From positions 62,001 to 126,000 of the forward strand of contig NZ_LR215032.1 of the NCBI RefSeq assembly GCF_900660635.1: DNA of 64,000 nucleotides, in the 5' to 3' direction. Source of the DNA: Mycoplasmopsis gallopavonis (GTDB lineage: Bacteria; Bacillota_I; Bacilli_A; Mycoplasmatales; Metamycoplasmataceae). The notes under the pieces were generated by a model. The model was not told the origin of the DNA. It ran no database searches and saw nothing but the letters and a program-made list of their open reading frames with translations. Numbering within the stretch: position 1 is the first letter of the stretch; each line of letters starts with the position of its first letter. Below, piece after piece: positions 22,321 to 33,252 of the stretch. The translations under genes and the position numbers were made by a program.

Positions 22321-23642
22321 AGGATAAAAAAATTAGACACATTCCAAAAAGAAAGGAGTGCGTCTTTTTTATGCGTTTAAAACAATTTACAAAAGAACAA
22401 AAATTAAAATATATCCACATTTACCAAAAAGAAGGTTTTGAAATAGCGATTATAACTTTTGTTGAAGATTTTTGAGAAAGATATCAAATCATAAAACAAA
22501 GAAAAGAGGGTAAGCATGAGAATCCTTATAGAAGAGCGAAAGCTTTATTAAAGAGTTGGATAAAAATATATAATTTCAACATGAATAATTTAGAAAGTAA
22601 ATCAGGTAAAAGTAAAAAACCTAACTCAGGAAGAAGAAAAAGAGTTAGCATCAATGAATTGTGTGAGGAAGATAGAGATCTTTATCAGGATATTATGGAA
22701 GAAATTTTGGAAGAAAGAGGAGTAAAGCAACAAGAAATTTTTGAAAAAATTAGAAAAAGAAAAGAAGAAAAAAGTAAACAATTTAGAAATATTTCAAAAA
22801 TTTCATTAGTTTTGAAATTAAATCGAACTTCTTTTTATTACTCTTGTTCTAAGAAAGAAAAAATTGACAAAAAGAAATATATTGATCATGAATTAATTAA
22901 TTGAATTAATTTAGAAGCTAAAAATTCTAATTTTGTTATAGGAAGAGATAAACTTTATCAAAAATACTTATTAACGCACCAAAAAAGAATTTCTTCATAT
23001 TTATTTAGACTAAATTATGAATTTAATCAATATAAATCAAGAGCATATCAAAAGAAAAAATCAAAGAAAAACAAAGAGGTAAAATTCTCTAGAATCTGAG
23101 CATCAGATTTAGTTCAAGGAAATTTTAAATCAAATTATTTTGGTGAAAAATTACATGCAGATATTAAATTTATTAAAACAAAAGAAGGAATGAGATTTCT
23201 TCATGTTATCACCGAAACTTTTAGTAACACTGTTTTAAATTGAACTTTATCGGATATAAGAGATTCTGCATCTACTATAAAGCTTGTTCAAGATACTCTT
23301 GATAAACATCAAATCAAACCTACTATTTTTCATTCAGATCACGGAATTGAATATGCAAATTTTGCCTTTTCTAAATTTTTAAAAAATGTAAATACTAAAC
23401 AATCAATGTCTCCAAAAGGTAATTCATTAGCAAATAGACCTTCCGAATTTATTTTTGCATTAATTCAAAGAGAATTATTAGATTTTTATGAAACTGATAA
23501 AATGTTAGATAGCGAAGTGAATTCAATCATATCTAAATATTTTTCTTGATATAACTTCGAAAGACCTCAATCAAATTTAAATTGAAAAACGCCGCATGGT
23601 TTTTTAACACATGCGACGTTAAGTGTCTAATTTATTTATCCT
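22321..23642 (+). mobile_element. IS3-family element, type C, copy 1 (about 1322 bp)
   Basis: Inverted repeats AGGATAAAAAAATTAGACAC (left) and AGGATAAATAAATTAGACAC (right, reverse complement). The few bases outside these (TAAATC left, TATATT right in reverse complement) are shared with the copy at 56999-63386, so true ends may lie slightly further out. No unambiguous target duplication could be assigned. Sits in the loop of a terminator. Confidence 0.9.
22371..23630 (+). CDS. IS3-family transposase, type C
   Basis: 419 residues in one frame, UGA as Trp. Basic N-terminal DNA-binding region, a Lys/Glu-rich predicted coiled coil around residues 115-145, and a DDE integrase domain: Asp in KLHADIKFIK, Asp323 in FHSDHGIEYANF and Glu359 in NRPSEFIFALIQRE, again D-35-E. 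Starts with ATG behind GAAAGGAG, which is part of a subterminal hairpin. Only distantly similar to types A and B by eye, but shares the fused single-ORF layout. Intact. Confidence 0.92.
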
Positions 23643-23771
23643 AATATATGATTTTAAAACTATACTGTTTTTTATTTAATGAAAAAGATACAAAAATTAT
23701 TTATAGATAAATTAATTATAAAATCATTCTTTTTTACTTTGCTGATTAAAAATAGCTAAGGAAGAAAGCGA

Positions 23772-23777
23772 TATAAT
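23772..23777 (+). promoter_or_regulatory. -10 box upstream of the glycosyltransferase gene
   Basis: Consensus TATAAT in the 225-base gap between the type C element and the glycosyltransferase gene. Predicted start near 23784, giving a leader of about 85 bases that contains a terminator-like hairpin. Confidence 0.55.
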
Positions 23778-23807
23778 AACCCCATTTATGATAAAATTAG
23801 TATGAAT

Positions 23808-23847
23808 AAACTATAAGTTGTTTTTCTAATAATTTTATAGTTTTTTT
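23808..23847 (+). terminator. Leader terminator or attenuator before the glycosyltransferase gene
   Basis: Stem AAACTATAA (23808-23816) with TTATAGTTT (23835-23843), then a T run to 23847, only 20 bases before the ATG at 23868. Placed after a TATAAT box, it would either end a roughly 60-base RNA or act as an attenuator. Short open frames (for example MNKL at 23803) end within it. It may simply be the terminator of a lost upstream gene. Confidence 0.5.
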
Positions 23848-23867
23848 ATTATAAAAGAGGTAAAAAA

Positions 23868-24887
23868 ATGAAATTATCAGTTATTTCACTAATCGGTGAT
23901 TCTGCTAAGGATATTGATTGATTTTTAAAAGATTTAAAGGATCAAACAAATCAAGATTTTCAAGTGATTTTGTCAATTAGCAAAAACACTGAGGCTAAGA
24001 AAATTTTTGAAGTAATCAAAAATCATTCACTCTTCTTTAAAAATCGTTTAAATGTAATTTACAATAGCAAATTAAAATCATATGAGCAAAACTTAATTAA
24101 TGCCTTTAAATTAGTTAAAGGCAAATATGTTGCTGTTTTAAATTCTGATAACAATTTAAAAAACGATTATATAGCTAAAATGATTAAGAATGCAGAAGAA
24201 GCTAATGTTGATATTTTAGAATTTAAGCCAAGGATTTTAGGGACAACAAAATTTAAACCCAAAGCAAGAATTGAACCAAATCAAATTTTTAATTTAGTCG
24301 ATAATCAAGAAGCAATCGCATATTCTTTCCCATTTATTTTTAACAAAATTTTCAAAAAAGAATTAGTTCAAAAAGTAGTTCAAATGAAAAATGTTCCAAC
24401 TAACGATTCTAAAATTTGTTTATTAGTTAATTATTTACTTTTACTTGAAGCTAAAGATTATAAATATCTTGATTTTAGAATCTACCGTGAATATTTTGGT
24501 TCTGACCTTTGATTAAATACCAAGAATTTTATTGCTACTTTTGATATTCTAAACAACTTTTTAATAACTCAAAAACGAGAAGTGAAAGAAGAAATTAATT
24601 ATGCTAAATATTACTTTTTGAAATTAATTTTAACAGGACTTTTAAGCGAAACAACTTACTTTTATAGCACACTTAAATATTTTAAAAATTCAGAAATCAA
24701 TATTACACGTAGTCAAAAGTTGATTGATAAACATCTTAGTTTTATTCAAAAACTTGAAGATTCTAACGATTTTCAAAATTTTAAAGACCAAAATATTTAT
24801 ATGCTCAAACATTCAGCTGAAGCTTCAATGCTTAGCACACCTATTAAAAAACTAATTAAAAATAAAATTTTAAATGGTTTGGAGTAA
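23868..24887 (+). CDS. Glycosyltransferase, family 2-like
   Basis: 339 residues. The start MKLSVISLIGDS and the central AFKLVKGKYVAVLNSDNNLKNDY match GT-A fold family 2 enzymes; SDN stands where the metal-binding DxD is expected. Such enzymes add sugars from nucleotide donors to lipids, proteins or polysaccharide at the membrane face; donor and acceptor cannot be read here. Two TGA codons are Trp. The ATG follows AAGAGG. It is followed directly by an RDD membrane protein and uvrD with minimal spacing, so the four genes to 29424 look like one transcript. Confidence 0.8.
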
Positions 24888-24889
24888 TT

Positions 24890-25582
24890 TTGCTTTATCA
24901 AAATGCAAAACCTTGAAAAAGGTTTGGTTCAAATTTCATTGATTTATTATTGTCAATAGGTGGTGCATTAGTTCTTTTTCTTGTTTTTAAACGTGAAAAA
25001 ATGCTTAAAAATGAATGATTATTTTTATTACCTTTTTTACTCACCTTAATTTGAATAAATTTTTACTCACTTGCTGTTCCATCAATTACAAACGGACAAA
25101 CAATTGGTAATTGAATTTTTAAAATTAAAATGATTAATCAAACAACTAAAAAATTTAGTTTTAAAGGATTGTTACTTCGAAATATTTTTATGAGCTTAGC
25201 ACTTTCGGCTATTATCATTATTTTCATAAGTGGAATTTGATATAACGATTTTGAAAATTCGCAATTTCAATTAATTACTAAAACTACCGATTCTAAAATA
25301 AGTTCTACTTTAAAATTTAAATACAACATAATTAATCCATTAGTAAAAAATTTAACAATTGCACTTATTAATCTTTGACTTTTAACTAATTCACTTGGAT
25401 TTTTATTTATTATCGTGAATGTTAAAAGACTAAGCCTCATTGACCTTATTTCAGGAACTCGGATTGTTGAAAAAAAACCAATTGAAGTTGAGCTTCCAAA
25501 CCTTCCCAAACTTTTACCTTATTATAGACCATATCGTCCTTTCTTCGTTGAATTAGAAATTGAAGCAGAAGAATTAACTTAG
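24890..25582 (+). CDS. RDD-family membrane protein
   Basis: 230 residues. The first helix has the RDD pattern (WKRFGSNFIDLLLS: Arg and Asp at the expected spacing), followed by further membrane helices near residues 45-65, 100-125 and 155-180. Mycoplasma RDD proteins are of unknown function; some relatives act as cation antiporters. The start chosen is TTG at 24890, five bases after a GGAG lying at the end of the glycosyltransferase gene; no ATG fits the RDD motif. The stop TAG overlaps the AGGAGA that serves uvrD. Several TGA are Trp. Confidence 0.78.
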
Positions 25583-25590
25583 GAGAAATC

Positions 25591-27789
25591 ATGATGTTAA
25601 AGAAAATAAATTTACTTGCAGATTTAAATGATAAACAAAAAGAAGCAGTTGAATATTTTGCATCACCACTTCGGATTATCGCAGGAGCAGGAAGTGGTAA
25701 AACAAAAGTCTTAACTCGTAAAGTTGCATATTTGATTAATGACTTAGGAATTTCTCCAAGTCAAATTTTAGGTGTAACTTTCACAAATAAAGCATCTAAC
25801 GAAATGGTTGAAAGAATTTCTCAGTATGTGCAACCTGATATCAAAATTAATGTCTATACTTTTCACTCATTTTGTGCTAAGGTACTTCGTAAACATATTA
25901 ATGCATTAGGTTTTCGTCAAAATTTCTTAATTATTGATGAAGTTGATCAAAGACAAATTTTAAGTGAAATTTATCAAAATTTAGAAATTTCTGTCCATGA
26001 AATTAGTTACAAGAATATGATTCAATACATTTCGTGAGCAAAAAGTTTTGATTTAACCCAAGAAGAAGTTGCAACAAAATTAAAAGATGAAGCTTCTGAA
26101 TTAATTGCGAAAATTTATCAAGAATATTTAAATCAATTAGCAGCTAAAGGTTCAATTGATTTTGATGACTTAATTATCTATACTCATTTACTATTCAAAC
26201 AACGCCCTGATATTGCGGATGAATATCGAAATCAATTTTCATACATTTTAATTGATGAGTTTCAAGATACATCAGTTAAACAATATGAAATTATAAAAGC
26301 TCTTGTTAAGGAGGATACTCATCTTACTATTGTTGGTGATCCAGATCAAACAATTTACAACTGAAGAGGAGCTGATGTTAATTTAATCTTGAATTTTGAC
26401 AAAGATTTTCCAAACACAAAAACAATTGTTTTAGACACAAATTATCGTTCAACTCAAAATATTCTTCATGCAGCTAACTTACTAATTAAACATAATCAAA
26501 ATCGTTTTCACAAAGATTTAATAACAAACAATGAACCAGGAGAACAAATTGAATTTTATCATGGTTTTAATGTTGAAGCTGAAGCTCGCTGAGTTGTTCA
26601 AAAAATTAATGAACTTAAAAAACAAAAAAATCAATTAAAAAATATTGCTATCTTATATCGTTCTAATTACTACTCACGTCCTTTTGAAGAAGCTTTAATC
26701 AATGAGGGAATTAACCACAAAATTTTCAATGGTACCAAATTCTTCCAAAGAACTGAAATTAAGGATGCAATCGCCTTTTTAAGGGTCTTAGAAAATGGTC
26801 AAACAGTTGCTCTTGAAAGAATTATTAACATTCCAACTCGTGGAATCGGAACTGCAACTTTACAAAAATTAACAAATTATGCAAAATCAAAACAAAAAAC
26901 TTTATTTAACTGTTTAAAGGAAAATTTAAAAACCTTACCTATTTCTCCTAAATTAATCAAAGAAAGTATTTATCCGTTTATTAAAACAATTATTCAATAT
27001 CGTGCCTTACTCAAACAAAGAAGACAAAAAATTAGCGTTGTTTTAGATAATTTCTTACAAGAAATTGGATACTATCAACACATTGAAGGAAACAAAAATC
27101 TTCGTGGTAGTGCAGTTGATAATGTAAAGGAATTAATTAATTCAATTACAACATGAGAAGCTAAAAATCCAACAAAAAGTGTTGAAGATTATTTAAATAT
27201 GGTTTCACTAATGAGTGTATCAGATGAATACGATAATATCCCTAATTATGTTTCTCTTATGACAATTCACTCTGCTAAAGGTCTTGAATATGATAATATC
27301 TTTTTAGTTGGTTTAAGCGAAGGTGTCTTTCCAAGTGCACGAGCACTAAATCAAAAAGATTTAATTAAAAACGACGAAATTAATCCTGAAGAAGTTGCTA
27401 ACAACCTCGAAGAAGAACGTCGTCTTGCTTATGTTGCTGTTACTCGTGCTCGAAAAAAACTCTTTATTTCTGACGCAAGAGGAACAATCATCGGAACAGA
27501 TATTTCAAAGAAACCATCTCGTTTTATTGATGAAATGGGAATTGAAAAAGAAAAAGTTATTCTTCTTGAATCACACGATGAAACTCCATTTAATGTTGAT
27601 GGTAATGAAGAAGATATTAAAACAATTAATAAAAACATTATTGTTGGAGATATTATTAGTCACGTAGTTTTTGGTGAAGGTGAAGTAATTGATGTTAATA
27701 CTAATGAAATTTCTGTTGAATTTGTTAAAGATAAAAAAGTTAAAACACTCAATAAATATCACCCTTCAATTAAGGTAATTTCTAAATAA
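25591..27789 (+). CDS. pcrA: ATP-dependent DNA helicase PcrA/UvrD
   Basis: 732 residues, superfamily 1A helicase of nucleotide excision repair and replication-fork maintenance. Motif I RIIAGAGSGKTKVL, motif II LIDEFQDTS, motif III VGDPDQTIYNWRGAD, motif IV region DTNYRSTQNIL, motif V LMTIHSAKGLEYDNIFLVG and motif VI YVAVTRARKKLFIS are all present. The last 50 residues (GDIISHVVFGEGEVIDV) match the Tudor-like RNA-polymerase-binding tail of PcrA, suggesting a role in transcription-coupled repair. Start is ATGATG after AGGAGA; the first ATG is used. Follows the RDD gene by eight bases. Confidence 0.95.
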
Positions 27790-27792
27790 AAT

Positions 27793-29424
27793 ATGATTGT
27801 TATTATTTTTTCACTATTAATTCTCTTTTTTATTTTAATTTGTGTTGGTTTTGTCATTGTTTCCTTTTATTTTAACTTTCGTTCTTCATCAGGAATTATT
27901 CTCTTTAAAATTGACAATAACAATAAACGAGTATTAAGACTTAACCCTAAATATCGTTTTTTATCAACTTTATTTGATGCTAAAAAATCTAAATTTGATG
28001 AATTTAGTTACATTCCACTTGATGATTTTTTAGAATTTATTGATTCAGATGATCGGGAAATTTTAAGTGAATATTTCAATAGTTATCAAACCAAGCATCT
28101 TGAAATCAAATTTAAAGTTAATAAAAATTATGATAAAGAATTTAATTTAATTGAAAAAATCATTATGCATTTTGATAAAACAATTTTAAGCGATATTCCA
28201 TATCGTTTAACAATTAATCCAATTCAAAATAATGAATACATTTGTTCCATTAAATGAGCTAAACATAATGATTTTAAATCACCAAAAGCTATTAGTAATG
28301 TTGCTAATAAAGGTAAATTTAAGCTTTATGAACAAAATACAATTTTAGCTTTTGCTTTAAAACCATATTTTTACAATAACAAAATTGAAAACTCTGATCT
28401 AATTGATCTTTTAGATATTTATCAACTGAACCATAGTAAAACGAAAATATGAATTGAAGATGGTATTTTATATTTTGTAACTAAAAAAATTAATTTAAAA
28501 CATTTTAAAGAACTTGAAAATAAAATTTTAGACTTTAATAAAACTAATTTAAGTTCAAAATTATTCATTGCCGCAACTATTCTTGATCACGATCTACTTA
28601 AACAAGCAAATGAAAAAGAACTTTTGTTATATAAGATTAAATACTCTCTTTACAATATTTTAAATTGCAAACAAGCAAACTTAATTGAAGATTTTGTTAG
28701 TTTAGACAATAATATTTATAACGAGCCAAGCTATTTATTATTTGTTCAAAATTTAGTAAGTTATCTTCAAGCTAATATCAGCAATCACAACTTAGAAAAT
28801 CAGTATTTTCATCTTAAAAGATACGAAACTAATCGTAATTCTAAATTGGTTATAGTTCGCTCTAAAGCAATAGATATCACTAATTATTGAAATCATTTCT
28901 TTCAAAAGATTCCTTATCTCAATTTTAAATTTGAACTAAATCAATTAAATTACATCAAACAAGAACTTGATGGTAAACATAAAATTGCAATTGAAAATAC
29001 ACTAATTAAAATTTCACAAGAAGTCTATTTAAAAGAGAATTTCGAAACTACCAGCAAAGCTCCTGTTTTATTAATTTATGCATATAATAATGATTTTGAT
29101 TTTCAAAAACTCAAAAGTAGAATTAGTAAAAACTTACACAAAAATATTCCGACCGCTCTTTATATTAATCAACTTTCTAGACCGCTTTACAACATTTTGA
29201 ATAACACAGAATTAAAAGCTATTGTAATTGGTCAAGAAATTAGTAAAAAGCTTTATGATACAGAAATTTTCTATGATTGCATCAACATTGTTCGTCTTGC
29301 TCATAACAATGGAATTAGAATTATTTATGAAAATCCGCCACGTAATTTAGATCAATTAATAGTGCAAAAAGCAGAAGTTTTTATCGCTTATTATTTAGAC
29401 GAAAATACTGAAATGGAAATATAA
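27793..29424 (+). CDS. Membrane protein with possible relic PAS/GGDEF/EAL-like domains
   Basis: 543 residues, no firm family. Residues 1-27 are a membrane helix. Residues about 65-135 (FLEFIDSDDREILSEYF) look PAS-like. A middle part (KIWIEDGILYFVTKKINLKHF) has the spacing of a worn GGDEF fold without the motif. The C-terminal 80 residues (IVRLAHNNGIRIIYEN, then a short C-terminal strand) resemble the end of EAL domains without the catalytic acids. These are resemblances by eye, not database hits. It lies three bases after uvrD and ends in a terminator, so it is co-expressed with uvrD. Alternative: an unrelated mollicute-specific membrane protein. Confidence 0.55.
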
Positions 29425-29448
29425 AAACACAACTTGGTTGTGTTTTTT
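29424..29448. terminator. Bidirectional terminator
   Basis: Perfect 10 bp stem AAAACACAAC/GTTGTGTTTT with a 3-base loop, T-rich on both strands, between convergent genes ending at 29424 and 29462. Confidence 0.9.
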
Positions 29449-29461
29449 GTTTATCTGATCT

Positions 29462-30760
29462 TTATTTTAAAAATCTTAAATACAATTTTAAAAGCTTTTG
29501 TTTGAAAGAGGTATAAGGATAATTTTTAAGTTTAAAAAGTAGATCAATTCCTTTTTTATGAATTAAGGAACTTTTGTGTGAAAAAAGCTCTAAAGAAGCA
29601 AAACCACGATAACGACCTATTCCGCTTGTTTTGATTCCACCAAATGAAAGTTTATTATCTTCAAAAATTGACATTGTATTATTAATCATGTAATTGCCAG
29701 CTGGAAAAGAAGTGATGAAAAAATCAACATCTTTTTGTTTTCTTGTAAAAATATAAAAACTAAGTGGAAAGGGGTTTTGATTATATAACTTTTCAAATTC
29801 ACTAAGGTGATCAAATTGATACATTAAAGCAAATGGTGCAAATAGTTCTTGATGGTAAAACTTATTGTTTAAATCATTATCTTTTAAAATCAAATTTGAA
29901 TAATCAAATTCTTTTATTTGGCTAGTTAAATGTTTTTGAAGCTCATTTTTTCTTACAGATGGTAATAGTTTATCAAACAATTTGACAATATCTACTTTAT
30001 TAGTTAATTTCGAAATTCTTTTTCTAAGTTCTTTTTCAAATAAAGGAGCAATTTTGCGATCAATGAAAATATAATCGGGAGCAATGCAAGTTTGACCTGC
30101 GTTTAGTAACTTAGCATAACAAAACATTTTTGCAGCTTTTTTGAGATTCGCACTTTGAGTAATTACAAATGGAGATTTGCCACCTAATTCAAAACAAACT
30201 TCGGTTTGACTAGGATTAAGATGTTTTTGAATCTCTAAACTAGTTTGATAGCTCCCTGTAAAAAAGACAAAGTCATAAGTTTTTTGGTTAAATGTTTCTA
30301 CAAAACTAGTTGTTTGATCCACTTGAATTAACTGACTTTTAGGGTCTAACTCTTTAATTAGTTTTGTCATTAAAGAATTAAAGTTTTTTAAATATGGATG
30401 AAATTTAATTGTCGTAATATTACCCGCAGCTATTGAGCCAATTAATGGTACAAAAAGTAATTGTAACGGATAATTTCAAGTATTGCAAATTAAAACTTGA
30501 CCACGAGGATGATAAAGATAACCATACGAAGAAAAAGGAGATCAAGATTTTGTTTTATAAAAAGAATTTTTATTTAATTTCTTTAAAAAGAAATTAAGCT
30601 CCTTGATAACAGGTATAACTTCGGTTAAGATAATTTCGTAGTGTGGTTTTTGCAAATCTTGTTCTAGGGCAATTAGAATTTGCTCTAAATTAGCATAAAT
30701 CATTTGTTTTATTTGCTTTAATAAAGTAATTTTGGTTTGATAATCTTGAATCTTTTTCAT
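29462..30760 (-). CDS. Aldehyde dehydrogenase (NAD(P)-dependent, class 3-like)
   Basis: 432 residues. The catalytic Glu is in CFELGGKSPFVI and the catalytic Cys in NAGQTCIAPDYIF; the Rossmann-type FFTGSYQTS and the C-terminal FGGIKTSGIGRYRG also fit. The shorter length and the TCIAPDY motif are nearer to class 3 (fatty aldehyde type) than to gapN. The C-terminal LFKLKNYPYTSFKQKLLKLYLRFLK resembles the membrane-proximal tail of class 3 enzymes. It would oxidise an aldehyde to an acid; the substrate is unknown. Two TGA are Trp. A TATAAT box lies 17 bases upstream of the ATG, and it appears to be a single-gene unit. Confidence 0.85.
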
Positions 30761-30776
30761 AATAATCCCAATTTTA

Positions 30777-30782
30777 ATTATA
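30777..30782 (-). promoter_or_regulatory. -10 box for the aldehyde dehydrogenase gene
   Basis: TATAAT on the minus strand 16-17 bases upstream of the ATG, leaving a very short leader with only GGGA as a possible ribosome site. Confidence 0.6.
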
Positions 30783-30803
30783 TCTTGTTTTAATTTTTAA
30801 GTG

Positions 30804-30856
30804 ATGATTATTAACACAACAAAAAACACCACAAGAAGTATTCTTATGGCGTTTTT
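30804..30856. repeat. 53 bp target duplication containing a terminator, left copy
   Basis: Identical to 32704-32756 and abutting the IS1634-like element. It includes a hairpin (AAAAACACC...GGCGTTTTT with inner AAGAA/TTCTT) that is the terminator of the minus-strand operon ending at 32775. Confidence 0.92.
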
Positions 30857-32703
30857 CCTGAGTTTCCAAGTTGAGCCTATTTTTTAGGCTTATTTTTTTA
30901 TACATATATCAAAGATATATGACCTAAAGAAAAAAATGTTTTTTTTACTTACATTACACACATAAAATGATATAATAAGAGCATGAGTTACAGTTTATGC
31001 AAGAAAAAACAAAATGGAAAATATTATTTAGTTTTAGCTATTTCTAAAGGTTTTAAAAAAGGTTATGGAAATCAGATTGGTCTAGGGTACTGAGAAGATA
31101 TCAAAGAAAAGTATGGATTATCTTCAATTGAAGATATAAAAGAAATAGCAAAAAAAGTAGATACATCTTTAGATAAAACTGTTGCAAAAGAAGAGTTTTT
31201 TAAATTATTAAAACCTACTTCTGTAAAAACAAGTATCCAAAATATTGGAGTTGATTTAATTTATAAAGTTATTAAAGAATTAGATTTATTTTCGGCATTA
31301 CCAAAAAGTAAACATAAATCGTTAGAAGAGGTTTTGGAATTTTTCATAGCAACTAGAATTATCCTTCCAAGAAGCTATATGTCACAATATAAAAATAAAA
31401 GTGATTTTATAAATGATATTAATGTTAAAAAATCATCAATATATAACTATCTTGATGTTATTTTCGAAAATAAGAATTCTGTTTTAGTCAATTTATTTCA
31501 AAAAATAAATGAATTCACAAATCGTAATAATAAAGTTTTTCACTTCGATAACACAACAGTTTATTTTGAAAGCTTTACAAGAGAAGGAATAAGAAAAAAC
31601 GGTTTTTCAAAAGACGGAAAACACAATGAAGATCAAGTAGTCATAGCAATGGCTGTAGATGAAAACGGAATACCAATACACTATAAAGTGTTCCCAGGTA
31701 ACACGGCTGATGGTAAAACAATGTTATCCTTCGTTTTAGAACTTCAATCAATCTATAAAATAAAGGATATTATAATAGTTGCAGATCGTGGAATAAATAA
31801 CAATGCAAACTTACGTTTCCTAGAACAAAAAGGAATTAAATATATATTCCAAAAAAGATTAGATACATTAAGTATTGGGATGAAAAAATTCATTCTTGAG
31901 GACAAACATTATGTTTTTAGAGATGAAATGTTTTGGAAAGAACAAATTGTTGAATCTGTTTGAAACAAAAATAGATTTAATGGTAAATACAGAAAATGAT
32001 GTGTGTTTTTCAGTCCTGGGAAAAAGACTTTAGATAAATTAAAAAGAAATAATTTTATTGATAAATTGAATAAGAAAACTGTAAATGGAGAACTCCCACT
32101 TAGTTCTTTAGTTCCAGAATATAAAAAGAAATACATGGACATTGATGGCAAAACAGTGGGTAAATTAAATTGAGAGAAAATTAAGAAAAAAGAATCTGAA
32201 GATGGTTTTTACATTATTGAAACCAATATTTTAGATTTAACACCAGAAAAAGCTAATGAAATTTACAGAAAACAATGAAAAGTAGAAGAAAATTTCAGAA
32301 CATTAAAATCTTCTTTACAAGTTAGACCTGTTTTTGTTCATAATGAACAGCATATACTTGCGCATCTTTTATTGTGTTTCATTGCTCTTGTTGTTTTAAA
32401 ATACTGTCTTTATAAATTAAAGAAATATTATGAAATCAATGGAGAAATACAAAAAGTGACGTTAGATTTATTTGTGGATTCATTAAGAATGATGACTATA
32501 ACAAAAAAAGAAGTAAATGGAAAAGTGGTACAAGAAATAATTAATGATTTGGATGAAAACCACAAAGAAAATATAAAAATTTATAAAGATTTTATCGCAT
32601 GTATGAGTTAATTCTATGTGTGTAATTTTAAATGTAAAAAAACGAATACACCTTATTTATAGATGTATTCGTTTTTTATAGCGTCTCAACTTAGAAACTC
32701 AGG
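30857..32703 (+). mobile_element. IS1634-type insertion sequence, diverged variant (1847 bp)
   Basis: Starts CCTGAGTTTCCAAGTTG and ends in the imperfect complement (ACTTAGAAACTCAGG), with a 53 bp direct duplication. Same layout as the 1866 bp family, with a clearly different sequence, so a separate lineage. The 3' hairpin with arms AAAAAACGAATAC is shared. It has inserted next to a terminator and copied it to both sides. Confidence 0.93.
30983..32611 (+). CDS. IS1634-family transposase, variant
   Basis: 542 residues, one frame, UGA as Trp. Motifs HFDNTTVYFESF, IIVADRGINNNANL and KVEENFRTLKSS give the DDE set of the IS4 superfamily. Roughly alignable along its length with the transposase at 57225, but with many substitutions. 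A TATAAT box (30971-30976) lies seven bases before the ATG and there is no ribosome site, so translation is probably leaderless. Frame intact. Confidence 0.9.
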
Positions 32704-32756
32704 ATGATTATTAACACAACAAAAAACACCACAAGAAGTATTCTTATGGCGTTTTT
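32704..32756. repeat. 53 bp target duplication containing a terminator, right copy
   Basis: Copy of 30804-30856. This copy is the one that now ends transcription of the ula-type operon, 20 bases after the stop at 32775. Confidence 0.92.
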
Positions 32757-32774
32757 CGAATAAATAATCCGATA

Positions 32775-33251
32775 TTAAGCATTTAAATCAATAATTTGAA
32801 TGTCAAATTCATAATTATCTATATAAGAAATTTTAATTTCTTGATTTTCTTTTAAAGTATTTAACTGAGTTTGTACCAATCTTTGGAAATCAATTAGTGG
32901 TCAAGAGAAAAACTTACCTGATTTAATTTTTTCTAACATTGCTACCGGAATAACTAACTTTACTTTATCTAAAATCGGAAAGACAAATTCATCTTGATCA
33001 GGTTTTGGATTAGAAAGCTCAATATTTGTTTTTAAAACTTTTTGAAAGGAGTTAAACATTCTAAAATCCGGATCTTTATTAATATCGATTCATAATGGTT
33101 GATAAATAAAATCAGTGCTAACAAGAAAATCTTCGATTCCACGATATGGACGTGAAGCTCACTTGCGAATTGATAAGGTTCAAATTGAAGGATAATATCA
33201 AAGTTTATTATCAATTTGATTTAATTTGATTTTTTTAACACGACTTGACAT
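32775..33251 (-). CDS. Conserved-looking protein of unknown function, end of ula operon
   Basis: 158 residues, not recognised. Rich in Trp (seven by UGA or UGG) and aromatic residues in the first half (YYPSIWTLSIRKWASRPYRG), no membrane helix, no signal peptide, slightly basic N-terminus. The gene is invisible under the standard code because of its TGA codons. Its ATG begins one base after the HAD phosphatase stop (TAAAATG), and a terminator follows the stop, so it is the last gene of the operon. Function cannot be inferred beyond that context. Confidence 0.75.
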
Positions 33252-33252
33252 T

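Larger units (their letters stand above)
22285..23673 (+). terminator. Terminator of the surface-protein gene, split by an IS in its loop
   Basis: AAAAACAGTATAGTTT at 22285-22300 is the exact reverse complement of 23657-23672, a 16 bp perfect stem that ends in T. The type C element lies between the arms. With the element removed the loop would be about 35-40 bases, itself partly self-complementary. Confidence 0.85.

Noticed and set aside
22318-23645. ATC and AAT flanking the type C element as a target duplication
   Set aside because: They do not match each other, and the same bases flank the second copy in the same relation to the element, so they are probably part of the element.
27395-27762. 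Overlapping frames inside uvrD
   Set aside because: Out-of-frame shadows of helicase motifs V and VI and the tail; low-complexity Leu/Ile composition.
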